From: Domibacillus sp. DTU_2020_1001157_1_SI_ALB_TIR_016
Lineage (GTDB): Bacteria; Bacillota; Bacilli; Bacillales; Domibacillaceae
Length of the DNA: 64,000 nt
Assembly (NCBI RefSeq): GCF_032341995.1
Contig: NZ_CP135438.1
Coordinates: 1,550,001-1,614,000 of the forward strand
Reading direction: 5' to 3'
The notes under the pieces are model-generated. The model was not told the origin of the DNA. It searched no databases and saw only the letters and a list, made by a program, of their open reading frames with translations. Shown here one piece after another: positions 54,191 to 62,222 of this stretch. The stretch's first letter is position 1. The number at the start of each line of letters is the position of its first letter. The position numbers were made by a program, and so were the translations under genes.

Positions 54191-54225
54191 ACAAAAGGTA
54201 CTAAACAGAGTACCTTTTGTTTTTC
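54191..54225 (+). terminator. Terminator of the catalase gene
   Basis: ACAAAAGGTACT pairs with AGTACCTTTTGT and runs into TTTTCG. Confidence 0.9.
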
Positions 54226-54507
54226 GTTTTATCTCCTTATTTTATCATCTTTGGCGAGAACACCCCCACATCAAGCTTGCTAAGTGGGCGGTAGTTCAAA
54301 AGAATAACAAGTTTAATTGATGAACAAGCTAGAGATTTTATATCTAAGCTTTTATACCTTTAAACAAGGAGTTGAGAGTAAGCATCTAGATGAGCAATAA
54401 AACGCTCTAGTATTCTGGATTAATGTCTGTTAAGTAAAGATAAGCAACGGCTTTTTATCTGCTGGTTCCATAGATCCCGGCATTCAGGAGACAGCGTTTT
54501 GATTTCA

Positions 54508-54531
54508 TAAAAAAAGCATCCTATAGGATGC
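54508..54531 (-). terminator. Terminator of the zinc-ribbon gene
   Basis: GCATCC-TATA-GGATGC followed on the minus strand by seven T. The stretch 54226-54507 shows no gene. Confidence 0.85.
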
Positions 54532-54675
54532 CTAACCAATGACTGTTTTGCATTTAGGGCAATAATGCTCCCAGTAAGAACCATCTTCTGTTACTCTTTC
54601 ATCCAATTCTGTTTCCTCAAACTGGCCTTCCCATTTGCAGCTTGGGCATTTGAACATGTCTAATTCAGCCATCAT
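54532..54675 (-). CDS. Small zinc-ribbon protein
   Basis: A 47-residue protein with two CxxC pairs (K-C-P-S-C-K-W near the start, H-Y-C-P-K-C-K near the end) spaced for one zinc, around an acidic middle (E-E-T-E-L-D-E). GAGGTG precedes two consecutive ATG codons at 54675 and 54672. Its own terminator follows. Probably a nucleic-acid- or protein-binding zinc ribbon of unknown role. Confidence 0.7.
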   Translation of the reverse strand: MMAELDMFKCPSCKWEGQFEETELDERVTEDGSYWEHYCPKCKTVIG

Positions 54676-54794
54676 ATTCACCTCAAGGTTATTATGCGAA
54701 GTTAGATAAATTTAATCCTATTCCTTGAGCAATTTCCTGTACCAGTCTGCACTCCATTCAACCTTTGACACGTTGTAGATTCATCTACTTGTAT

Positions 54795-54908
54795 TCAACA
54801 GCAGATAAATTTCCCACTTAACTTTTCTGCTCTCTCTACCAGCTTATCTTTCAATTCGCCGGGTTTTAAATCAGGCTTTTCCACTAAAGCAGCTAGCGTA
54901 ATCTTCAT
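54795..54908 (-). CDS. Tiny ORF with strong ribosome-binding site
   Basis: A 37-residue frame (K-I-T-L-A-A-L-V-E-K-P-D-L-K-P-G-E-L ... ending F-I-C-C) preceded by GGGGGG 5 bases upstream of the ATG. It overlaps the stop of another tiny frame by ATGA. Either a real small protein or part of a broken gene. Confidence 0.4.
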   Translation of the reverse strand: MKITLAALVEKPDLKPGELKDKLVERAEKLSGKFICC

Positions 54909-54988
54909 GGTTCCCCCCTAAACTCCTTCGATTCGTTCACCATCACTTCTGCTGATTTTTTGTTTTTGAGCAAGGAAAAGCTGCTCAT
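54905..54988 (-). CDS. Tiny ORF overlapping the next by ATGA
   Basis: A 27-residue frame (M-S-S-F-S-L-L-K-N-K-K-S ...) with GGAGGG 13 bases upstream. Its last four bases form the start of the 37-residue frame, as in coupled genes. Function unknown. Confidence 0.3.
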   Translation of the reverse strand: MSSFSLLKNKKSAEVMVNESKEFRGEP

Positions 54989-55265
54989 TTAAAAGGAATA
55001 GATCCCTCCAGATTGTAGTACTAATGTAAATGCATAGATAATGAAAAGGATTTATTTTCCTTATTAAAAACCTTGAACAATGTCTAAATATCAAGTGTTC
55101 CCGTTGCTCTGACTGCGATAACGGTCCGTCCTTAATGTTGATGCAGGCTCCTCTTTATTACAGGAAACTGCTTTTTTTATGGAGATAACAGTTTGATTTG
55201 AGTGGTAAAAAAACAAGGGAGCTGAAAATCTCCTTCAATAATCGGTACTGAAAGGGAGTGGCAGC

Positions 55266-56648
55266 TTGAAAACGTTACTTTTAGAGGACATATTGCAAGT
55301 AATGGGAATGAAACCAAATCAAGCACAAATGAAAGTGCCCATTGTACATGTGACTCGTGAGCTTTATGAAGCGGAAAACAATACCGTTTATTTCCGTGTA
55401 AAAAAAGGCAGAAAACTGAACGGTGAACGCTTAAAAAAATATCACCACTTCTATATTGTGACGGATGAGCCTTTTTTAAATATGGAAAAATTACATCCCG
55501 ATCAAATTATAATGGTTGCCGATGTAACGGAAGCTTTCCTCAAATTCACTTCTTATTACCGGCATTTGTTTAATATCCCTGTTGCAGCCATAACTGGCAC
55601 CTGTGGTAAAACCACTACGAAAGAAATGATCAAACACATTCTCCAAAATGATTTCACCGTTCAAGCTTCCATTTCCAATAAAAATGCTAGATGTTTTCAT
55701 CTTCCCTATCTGCTGGGCATTGATGAAAATACAGATGTTGCTGTTTTTGAGACAGCCGTGTCAAAGCGCGGGGACATGATGAAAGCCTGCAGTTATTTCT
55801 TCCCCACTATTGGTGTCATGACTATGATTGGTGTAGATCATACAGATAAAATCCGTCGATTTGAAAATTATAAAGCAGAAAAAGCAAAGTTAATAGAAGG
55901 GCTGGGTTATAAAGGGACATTAATCATTAATCTTGATGATGAACACATTTCCTCTATGGATTTCTCTAACTACCGGGGAAAAATCGTAACATTTGGTAAA
56001 GGGAAGGATGCACAATTTCAAATTAAGGATATTCGTTTCGACAAAAACAACATGAAATATAAGATCACTCATAACAACAAGGAATTTAAAGGGACTGTTC
56101 CAGGACTGGGAAGCCATAATGTATATAATGCAGCCGCTTCTATTGCAGTGGCTGTAGAATTAGGAATGGACATGGATACTGCCATCAAAAGACTGGAATC
56201 CTTTCCACCTTTAAAATCTCATTTTCAACTCGTTGAAGGCCGAAATGACACCACTATCATTGATGATACATGGAAGTCAAATCCAGCTTCTTTAGAAAGC
56301 GGATTACGGACTTTCCACGAAATCTCGCTGCCGTCTCAAAGGAAAATAGCGGTTTTAGGCAGAATTGCTGCACTTGGCAATTATGCAGATACAGAGTATC
56401 AAAAAGTGGGAAAATTATTAGTCGAGTTGGGAATAAACAAACTGATTACAAAAGGCTCCCTTGCTAAAGATATAGGGAAAGCCGCGGTTGCATTCGGAAT
56501 GAACAAAGAAGATGTGTATCATTCTTCTGACCCCGAAGACATCATCCGTTATTTTGACAAGCTGCTGCAGCCAAATGATGTGGTGTACTTTAAAACGGGG
56601 GGGAATGATAAAGCATTTAAACACTTTATTAACTACCTGAAAAAATGA
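55266..56648 (+). CDS. Divergent MurF-like Mur ligase
   Basis: A 460-residue ATP-dependent amide ligase of the Mur superfamily. An N-terminal MurF-like cap domain (about 1-95) is followed by the central ATPase domain with G-T-C-G-K-T-T-T-K (about 112-120), F-E-T-A-V-S, and D-H-T-D-K, and the C-terminal domain with a D-D-T-W-K-S-N-P-A-S motif (MurF: D-D-x-Y-N-A-N-P). The substrate loop N-K-N-A-R-C-F-H-L-P-Y differs from the N-x-N-N-x-x-G-x-P of MurF, so the acceptor is probably not the usual UDP-MurNAc tripeptide. It starts with TTG after GGGAG, far from any dcw or ddl gene. Role unknown; a paralogue for a side product or other amide bond is inferred. Confidence 0.8.
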   Translation: MKTLLLEDILQVMGMKPNQAQMKVPIVHVTRELYEAENNTVYFRVKKGRKLNGERLKKYHHFYIVTDEPFLNMEKLHPDQIIMVADVTEAFLKFTSYYRHLFNIPVAAITGTCGKTTTKEMIKHILQNDFTVQASISNKNARCFHLPYLLGIDENTDVAVFETAVSKRGDMMKACSYFFPTIGVMTMIGVDHTDKIRRFENYKAEKAKLIEGLGYKGTLIINLDDEHISSMDFSNYRGKIVTFGKGKDAQFQIKDIRFDKNNMKYKITHNNKEFKGTVPGLGSHNVYNAAASIAVAVELGMDMDTAIKRLESFPPLKSHFQLVEGRNDTTIIDDTWKSNPASLESGLRTFHEISLPSQRKIAVLGRIAALGNYADTEYQKVGKLLVELGINKLITKGSLAKDIGKAAVAFGMNKEDVYHSSDPEDIIRYFDKLLQPNDVVYFKTGGNDKAFKHFINYLKK

Positions 56649-56698
56649 AAAGTATCCCTTCTTGATTTTTAGTGAGGCTCACTATTAGGGTTCATTGG

Positions 56699-56738
56699 AA
56701 AAGGTAAATTCCTTAAACAATGGACTTTACCTTTTCTG
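56699..56738. terminator. Weak terminator after the Mur ligase gene
   Basis: AAAAGGTAAA and TTTACCTTTT arms around an 17-base loop, with short T runs. Confidence 0.55.
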
Positions 56739-56776
56739 TGAAAAATTCATTATACATGGTCCTTTTTCGCTGGCAG

Positions 56777-57562
56777 CTAAATAAACTGTTCAGCTTTTTC
56801 ATTTAGCTGTGACTGAAAAAGCAAGCGGGTATAAGGATGAACGAAGCTCTGGTGGTTCCCTGGTTGAACGGTTTCAACAATTTCTCCTTCATACATGACC
56901 ATGATGCGGTCACAAAGCTGCTCGGCCGATTGAAGGTCATGCGTAATAAATAAGAAGGCGATTTGCTGCTGTTTTTGAACCTGCTTCAGCATACGAACAA
57001 TTGCGTTTTGTGAAGGCGGGTCAAGGCTCGCGATTGATTCATCAAAGATAATTAAATCCGGCCGGGCAGCTAATGCTTTCGCGATACAAACCCGCTGCTT
57101 CTGTCCCCCGCTCAGCTCGTGCGGATATCGAGACAAAAAAGAAGCATCAAGGTCCACTAAATCGAGCAGTTCCCTGCATGCCGCTAAACGACCTTCTTTA
57201 TCGAAAGAATGAAAGTTCCGTAAAGGCTCTTCCAGTACCTCTCTTACACACATACCCGGATATAAAGAAGAAGAGGAATCCTGCAGAACAAGCTGAGCAT
57301 GCTTGTATAAGTATGTGTCTTTCCCTCTTCTGCCAACCGGCTGTCCTTTTACTTTAATTTGTCCCGATGTAGGAAATTCCATATTCATAATCAGCTTGGC
57401 CAGCGTGCTTTTTCCGCAGCCGCTTTCACCCACAAGTCCCATGCTCTCTCCTTTTGCAATGGAGAAGCTGACTCCATGAACCGCTTTAAACGAAGCGGCT
57501 GGCTTAAACAGCCCTCTCCGCTTCGTGTATTCCTTTGTGACATTTTGAAGTTCAAGAATCAT
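56777..57562 (-). CDS. Nickel/peptide-type ABC transporter ATPase (OppF/NikE/CntF group)
   Basis: A 261-residue ATPase: Walker A G-E-S-G-C-G-K-S-T, Q-loop L-Q-D, signature L-S-G-G-Q-K-Q-R, Walker B L-I-I-F-D-E-S, H-loop T-H-D. The F-x-A-V-x-x-V-S-F opening and the H-P-Y-T-R-L-L-F end are those of the second ATPase of oligopeptide/nickel importers. It overlaps the first ATPase by four bases (ATGA). Substrate unknown because no permease or binding protein is next to it. Confidence 0.88.
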   Translation of the reverse strand: MILELQNVTKEYTKRRGLFKPAASFKAVHGVSFSIAKGESMGLVGESGCGKSTLAKLIMNMEFPTSGQIKVKGQPVGRRGKDTYLYKHAQLVLQDSSSSLYPGMCVREVLEEPLRNFHSFDKEGRLAACRELLDLVDLDASFLSRYPHELSGGQKQRVCIAKALAARPDLIIFDESIASLDPPSQNAIVRMLKQVQKQQQIAFLFITHDLQSAEQLCDRIMVMYEGEIVETVQPGNHQSFVHPYTRLLFQSQLNEKAEQFI

Positions 57563-58272
57563 GTATGCACCAGCTCTCCTTCTTTCATCTGCACGACCCG
57601 GTCAGCAAATCGGCTTACACTATTGTGATCATGGGAAATAAGCAAAATTGTCAGCCCTAATTCGGCTTGAAGCTTTTTAAAAAGCCTTAATACCTTTTCC
57701 CGATTAATGACATCGAGCGCGGTAGTCGGTTCATCGGCAATTAAAAGTTTAGGCTCCAGGCTCAGCATCATAGCCAGCAGCACACGCTGGCGCATGCCTC
57801 CGCTGAGTTCAAACGGATAAGCAGATAAAATGGCTTCCGGCTCCGTAAAACCGACTTGCGTTAAAAGTGAATGCAGGCAGGCTGCGGCTTCTTTTTTAGA
57901 CCGCTTTTTTGTTTGGTTCAGTGTCTCGACCATTTGCTTTTTTACCGTACGAATTGGATCTAACCCGTTAAGCGAGTGCTGGATCAAAAGCGCAATTTCC
58001 CGGCCGCGCAGCTGCTGCCAGCCTGCTTCATCATTGCACATAATAGACTGTCCTTTATAATAAATGCGTCCATTGGTGACCATACAGCTCTTTTCAAGCA
58101 TCCCAGCCAGTGCATGAGCAGTTATACTTTTCCCACAGCCGCTCGGTCCTGTTAATGCGACCATTTCTCCCTCGTACAGTTCAAATGACACATCTCGAAC
58201 GAGCGGTTTGGCCCGGTCGGCTTTGAGACGAGAAATTTCTATGTTCTCCACTTTCAATAAAGGTTGTTCCAT
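57559..58272 (-). CDS. Nickel/peptide-type ABC transporter ATPase (OppD/NikD/CntD group)
   Basis: A 237-residue ATPase with Walker A G-P-S-G-C-G-K-S-I-T, signature L-S-G-G-M-R-Q-R, Walker B L-L-I-A-D-E-P-T-T-A-L-D and S-H-D. The M-R-Q-R form marks the first ATPase (OppD/NikD). The start is uncertain: ATG 58272 and a TTG at 58332 both lack a good ribosome-binding site. Usually binding-protein and two permease genes come first; here 58333-58521 is noncoding, so they are missing or elsewhere. Confidence 0.87.
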   Translation of the reverse strand: MEQPLLKVENIEISRLKADRAKPLVRDVSFELYEGEMVALTGPSGCGKSITAHALAGMLEKSCMVTNGRIYYKGQSIMCNDEAGWQQLRGREIALLIQHSLNGLDPIRTVKKQMVETLNQTKKRSKKEAAACLHSLLTQVGFTEPEAILSAYPFELSGGMRQRVLLAMMLSLEPKLLIADEPTTALDVINREKVLRLFKKLQAELGLTILLISHDHNSVSRFADRVVQMKEGELVHT

Positions 58273-58483
58273 ACTGCTTATCAAATCCTTTTTAAAATGA
58301 TGAACAATCTGTTTGAATCTAATAACTTTCAATCAATATGTACGCATCTATTTTAGATGACCGCAAACTGAATGAAAATATAATGTAAAAAACCACGGAC
58401 ACTTTATACTAACATAATGTGTCTCCGTATTTTAGAAATCAGGCAAAGGGGACATATCGAATTTCATTTAAAACACGGACAAC

Positions 58484-58515
58484 AAAAAAGCATGATTCCT
58501 GTTAGGAATCATGCT
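58484..58515 (-). terminator. Terminator of the CNNM pair
   Basis: GCATGATTCCT and AGGAATCATGC perfect arms with seven T on the minus strand, 7 bases past the stop at 58522. Confidence 0.92.
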
Positions 58516-58521
58516 TCTGAT

Positions 58522-59844
58522 TTAAGAATTGAAGGCTGCAGGCGCTGCATTTAAGTGGAGGATAATCTTCTTTACTTGATAGTTTTCTATCTCTAAAATT
58601 TTGAACAGATGAGAGTGAAGGGCAATTGTGGCTCCTTCTTCAGGCAAAGCAGGCGTTTGAATTTGAATCCAGCCGCCAATGGTATCGACATCATGAGCGT
58701 CCGGAAATGCCAGATTGAACCGCTCTTCCAAGTCTGCAAGCAGCACACGTCCGTTTACTTCATATTCTTCCTTGCTTTTTTCTAAAATATCGGGCTGTTC
58801 GTCCACGTCATATTCATCACGGATTTCACCGACAATTTCTTCTAATATATCTTCCATTGTTACAAGGCCGGCTGTTCCCCCATATTCATCTGTTACGAGA
58901 GCCATGTGTACCCGGCTTTGCTGCATATTGAGCAGCACAGATTGAATCGGGGTCGCTTCATGAAAGCGCGGCATGCTGTGAATAAATGCGTCCATTTCGC
59001 GCTCCTGTCCGGCTGCGATATTTGTCATCATCTCTTTTGTATTGATAAAACCGATAACCTGGTCTTTATCGTGCCCATCTGTGACCGGATATCGCGTATA
59101 TTCATGTTCATCCAACACGGCGATTAACTGTTCAAAAGTAAGGTTCTTCTCGAGTGTCACCATTTGCAGTCTCGGAACCATAATATCCTTGATCACACGG
59201 TCATCAAATGTAAAGAAGTTTTGCAAATAAGCAAGCTCTGTTTTATTAATTTCACCGCTTTTATAGCTTTGCTGCATAATCAGCTTCAGCTCTTCTTCTG
59301 AGTGTGCATGATCATGCCCAGCCGGTTCTACGCCAAAAAGCCGTAGGAACAAACGGGCTGCTCCATTTAAAATCCGGATAAACGGAAACATCACCCGGCC
59401 GAACCAGTAAAGCGCCGGTGCCAGGAAAAGGGTCATTTTCTCGGCAAACTGAATCGCGAGTGTTTTCGGAGCGAGCTCTCCGATTACAACGTGTAAAAAG
59501 GTAACGATGGACAGCGCGATCACATAAGACAGCACCGTAGATAATGTCTCGGACAATTTCAGCTGATCAAATACCGGATGCAGCATTTTCTCGACCGTCG
59601 GTTCACCGAGTGAGCCAAGAACGAGCGCTGTAATCGTAATTCCCAGCTGGCAGGCAGACAGGTAATAATCTAAATCATTGGTTACTTTTTTGGCAAGAAC
59701 TGCTTTTTTATTTCCTTCTGCGATCAGCTGGTCAATCCGTGACATACGTACCTTTAAAATCGCAAATTCAGCTCCTACGAAAAATGCTGTCAGCACAATC
59801 ATAAGCGCTGCTAAAAACAAGTTTATTATTATCGTTCCGTCCAA
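58522..59844 (-). CDS. CNNM/CorC-family transporter (DUF21-CBS), copy A
   Basis: A 440-residue membrane protein: DUF21 domain of about four helices (1-195; V-G-A-E-F-A-I-L-K-V-R, L-G-I-T-I-T-A-L, G-E-L-A-P-K-T-L-A), a CBS pair (about 215-340; V-P-R-L-Q, Y-P-V-T, M-A-L-V-T-D-E-Y-G-G-T-A-G-L-V-T), and a CorC_HlyC C-terminal domain (T-I-G-G-W-I-Q). In B. subtilis such proteins (MpfA/YhdP) export magnesium. It follows copy B, about 56 bases away, and starts with TTG. The ribosome-binding site AGGAGG lies unusually far away (25 bases), with a hairpin between. Confidence 0.9.
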   Translation of the reverse strand: MDGTIIINLFLAALMIVLTAFFVGAEFAILKVRMSRIDQLIAEGNKKAVLAKKVTNDLDYYLSACQLGITITALVLGSLGEPTVEKMLHPVFDQLKLSETLSTVLSYVIALSIVTFLHVVIGELAPKTLAIQFAEKMTLFLAPALYWFGRVMFPFIRILNGAARLFLRLFGVEPAGHDHAHSEEELKLIMQQSYKSGEINKTELAYLQNFFTFDDRVIKDIMVPRLQMVTLEKNLTFEQLIAVLDEHEYTRYPVTDGHDKDQVIGFINTKEMMTNIAAGQEREMDAFIHSMPRFHEATPIQSVLLNMQQSRVHMALVTDEYGGTAGLVTMEDILEEIVGEIRDEYDVDEQPDILEKSKEEYEVNGRVLLADLEERFNLAFPDAHDVDTIGGWIQIQTPALPEEGATIALHSHLFKILEIENYQVKKIILHLNAAPAAFNS

Positions 59845-59875
59845 TTGGTTCCCCTAAACAGGGGACTCACCTCCT
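59844..59875 (-). promoter_or_regulatory. SD-hairpin-TTG translation leader, copy A
   Basis: AGGAGGTG (59868-59875) and the TTG start (59842-59844) are 25 bases apart; TCCCC-TGTTTA-GGGGA folds between them and would bring the two within normal spacing. Confidence 0.65.
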
Positions 59876-59900
59876 GAGTGTTTGCCCCGTAATCGGGCGT

Positions 59901-61214
59901 TTATTCGTCTTTAAAATCTTCTTGGCTGAGTGTTACTTCTTTAATTTGGTACTGGTCCATCTCTGACACGGTCCAGGTTCTTCCGGCTTGTTCTACGGTA
60001 TCACCATGCTGAACAAGATCAACTTTTTGAAATTGAATCCACCCGCCAATCGTATCTACCTCTTCACGTCCTTCAAACTGAATACCAAACCGCTCTTCCA
60101 AGTCCCGCAAAAGTACCCGGCCGTTAATAAGGTATTGATGTTCGCCTTTTTTGCGGATATCCGGTACTTCATCTGCATCGAATTCATCGCGGATTTCACC
60201 AACGAGCTCTTCTAGAATATCTTCCATCGTTAAAATACCAGCTGTGCCGCCATATTCATCGATCACGAGCGCCATATGCACGCGGGCACTCTGCATTTTC
60301 ACAAGCGCTTCCTGCAATTTCGTTACTTCATGTACAAGCGGCAGCTCACGGACAAATTCTTCAAGCTTACGGTCTCGTCCTGCCGCAATGTGTGTCAGCA
60401 TTTTCTTCACATTTACGAACCCGATGATCCGGTCTTTATCTTCTCCTTCTGTTACTGGATAGCGCGTATAATTGTTTTCAACCAGCACCTTTATAATGTC
60501 TCGATGGCCCATGCTTTTATCAAGCGCTACAATCGATGTTCTTGGGACCATGACATCTTTGGCCACCCGCTCATCAAATGAAAATACATTTTCCATGTAG
60601 GTCAGTTCGTTTGCTCCAATTTCACCGCCCTGTACGCTCTGAGCCATAATGATCCGCAGTTCATCCTCTGAATACGTTTCATCATGCCCGGCTGGCTGTA
60701 CGCCAAAACCGCGAAGAAGAACGCGTGAGGTTCCGTTAAGCGCCCGAATAAACGGATACATGATTTTTCCGAACCAGTACAGCGGCGGCGCTAGCAGCAG
60801 AGTTGTTCTTTCAGAAAACTGAATCGCCAGTGTCTTTGGCGCCATCTCTCCAAGAACAACGTGAAGAAACGTAACGATTGTATACGCAATCACATACGAT
60901 AAAACGGAAGCGGCTGTTTCCGATACGTTGAAATAATCAAAAACAGGGTAAAGAAGCTGCTCTATAGCCGGTTTACCAAGGGCTCCTAGTCCAAGCGCTG
61001 TCATTGTAATTCCAAGCTGACAGGCTGATAAATAATAATCAAGGTCGCCAGCCACTTTTTTTGCCAGGACAGCCTTTTTATTTCCTTCTGCAATCAGCTG
61101 ATCAATGCGCGATAGACGGATTTTTACAACCGCAAATTCTACTGCCACAAAGAAAGCCGTTAATCCGAGCAGAAGCACAAGCAAAAACAAATTAATCGTT
61201 GTTGTAATGTCCAA
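59901..61214 (-). CDS. CNNM/CorC-family transporter (DUF21-CBS), copy B
   Basis: A 437-residue paralogue of the following gene with the same order: DUF21 helices (1-195; V-A-V-E-F-A-V-V-K-I-R, G-E-M-A-P-K-T-L-A), CBS pair (about 215-335; V-P-R-T, Y-P-V-T, M-A-L-V-I-D-E-Y-G-G-T-A-G-I-L-T) and C-terminal T-I-G-G-W-I-Q domain. The two share long identical blocks (for example the A-E-G-N-K-K-A-V-L-A-K-K-V segment), so they come from a tandem duplication, yet they differ in the linker and CBS loops. Like copy A it starts with TTG after a distant ribosome-binding site. It follows the MerR gene by 38 bases. Confidence 0.9.
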   Translation of the reverse strand: MDITTTINLFLLVLLLGLTAFFVAVEFAVVKIRLSRIDQLIAEGNKKAVLAKKVAGDLDYYLSACQLGITMTALGLGALGKPAIEQLLYPVFDYFNVSETAASVLSYVIAYTIVTFLHVVLGEMAPKTLAIQFSERTTLLLAPPLYWFGKIMYPFIRALNGTSRVLLRGFGVQPAGHDETYSEDELRIIMAQSVQGGEIGANELTYMENVFSFDERVAKDVMVPRTSIVALDKSMGHRDIIKVLVENNYTRYPVTEGEDKDRIIGFVNVKKMLTHIAAGRDRKLEEFVRELPLVHEVTKLQEALVKMQSARVHMALVIDEYGGTAGILTMEDILEELVGEIRDEFDADEVPDIRKKGEHQYLINGRVLLRDLEERFGIQFEGREEVDTIGGWIQFQKVDLVQHGDTVEQAGRTWTVSEMDQYQIKEVTLSQEDFKDE

Positions 61215-61244
61215 TTATTTCCCCCTAATGAGGGATTCACCTCC
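61214..61244 (-). promoter_or_regulatory. SD-hairpin-TTG translation leader, copy B
   Basis: GGAGGTG (61238-61244) again lies 25 bases from the TTG (61212-61214), with TCCC/GGGA or CCCT/AGGG arms between. Spacing equals that of copy A although the hairpin sequence differs. Confidence 0.6.
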
Positions 61245-61252
61245 AAAAATAG

Positions 61253-61639
61253 TCACAGCATCGTTAACAGGCTCATCACGTCTGCTAGTTTTTGTTCAAG
61301 CATACAACGCACCCGCTTTCTCTCATCCTGCGGCGCGTCTTTTAATTTTTCTTCCAATGCCGCTAGTTTTTTTTCCAGGCATTCAATTTTATCCTGCACT
61401 TCATATAGAATGGACTCAATCTCCTGATTCTTTGACTCTTGAAGCGCCTGTTTAATTTCTTCAATGGACAATCGATGGTTTTTCAATAACTTTATTCTTT
61501 CTAATGTTTGCAGCACATCTTTTGAATACAGGCGGTAATTTGCTGAAGAACGCTTTACAGCCAGCAATCCGCACTGTGTATAATAATCAATCGTCCGAGA
61601 CGACAGCCCGCTTAGTTTCGCCACTTCGCCAATACGCAA
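61253..61639 (-). CDS. MerR-family transcriptional regulator
   Basis: A 128-residue regulator: winged helix-turn-helix (M-R-I-G-E-V-A-K-L-S-G-L-S-S-R-T-I-D-Y-Y-T-Q-C-G-L-L, then Y-R-L-Y), a helix pair and a long coiled coil (about 75-115). Cysteines occur but not in the C-x7-C spacing of copper sensors, so the signal is unclear. In B. subtilis a MerR gene (yhdQ) also neighbours CNNM genes yhdP and yhdT; the arrangement here is similar. AAGGAGG precedes the start. Likely the first gene of the CNNM operon. Confidence 0.88.
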   Translation of the reverse strand: MRIGEVAKLSGLSSRTIDYYTQCGLLAVKRSSANYRLYSKDVLQTLERIKLLKNHRLSIEEIKQALQESKNQEIESILYEVQDKIECLEKKLAALEEKLKDAPQDERKRVRCMLEQKLADVMSLLTML

Positions 61640-61826
61640 TAACGCCTTCCCAATTTACACGCCTCCTTATTAAGAGTTTGAAAGTTACGCGGCCTTCATC
61701 TAATGCTGGGTAACTATACAGTACTACGTTATGGTTCTGATTTTGGTTTCATATTTTAAAAAAAGAAAGAGAAGTTCATGATTTAGACAAAAATAGAAAT
61801 GGCCAGCTCATAAAAAGGAATGATAC

Positions 61827-61910
61827 ATGGAATTTGCTCTTGTTATTCTGATTGTGATCCTGAATTTGCTTGTGGAGGTTTATTGGGCAGGATATAAATT
61901 TATAAATTAA
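61827..61910 (+). CDS. Tiny single-helix membrane peptide
   Basis: A 27-residue frame (M-E-F-A-L-V-I-L-I-V-I-L-N-L-L-V-E-V-Y-W) with AAGGA 8 bases upstream of the ATG. One hydrophobic helix. Plausible as a small membrane peptide or toxin-like product; unproven. The nearby stretch 61640-61826 is the MerR upstream region without a clear operator. Confidence 0.4.
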   Translation: MEFALVILIVILNLLVEVYWAGYKFIN

Positions 61911-61991
61911 TGGATTCAACTGCTTGTGAATCTTCTATAATAAGTACACCAGTATTTAAAACATCCATAATTTTCACGGTTCTTTTTGTAG

Positions 61992-62032
61992 AAATAAAAA
62001 AGCGTCCAATCCTGCTAAATCAGGGTTGGACG
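61992..62032 (-). terminator. Hairpin terminator, probably of the LysE gene
   Basis: CGTCCAAcCCTG and CAGGaTTGGACG arms, then CTTTTTT on the minus strand, 190 bases past the LysE stop. Between them I see nothing. Confidence 0.7.
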
Positions 62033-62222
62033 TTTCTGCTAGAAATAATATATTAAATATTTTAAGGATTAGGGGGCGTTCTTTAGTAGATAAATATATT
62101 AAAAGTAGTTAAATCCCATTTATATCAACAAAGTCGATCTCTTTTCTTCCTATCACCCTTGCTCTAAAAACAAGTGCGGCCCCTCAGTTTTGGCACCATT
62201 CCATGTAAGACGGCTCTTTCCT

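Noticed and set aside
61640..61740. MerR operator upstream of the MerR gene
   Set aside because: Only short dyad fragments (TAAC/GTTA) could be paired; spacing to a -35/-10 pair is unclear, so no site is claimed.
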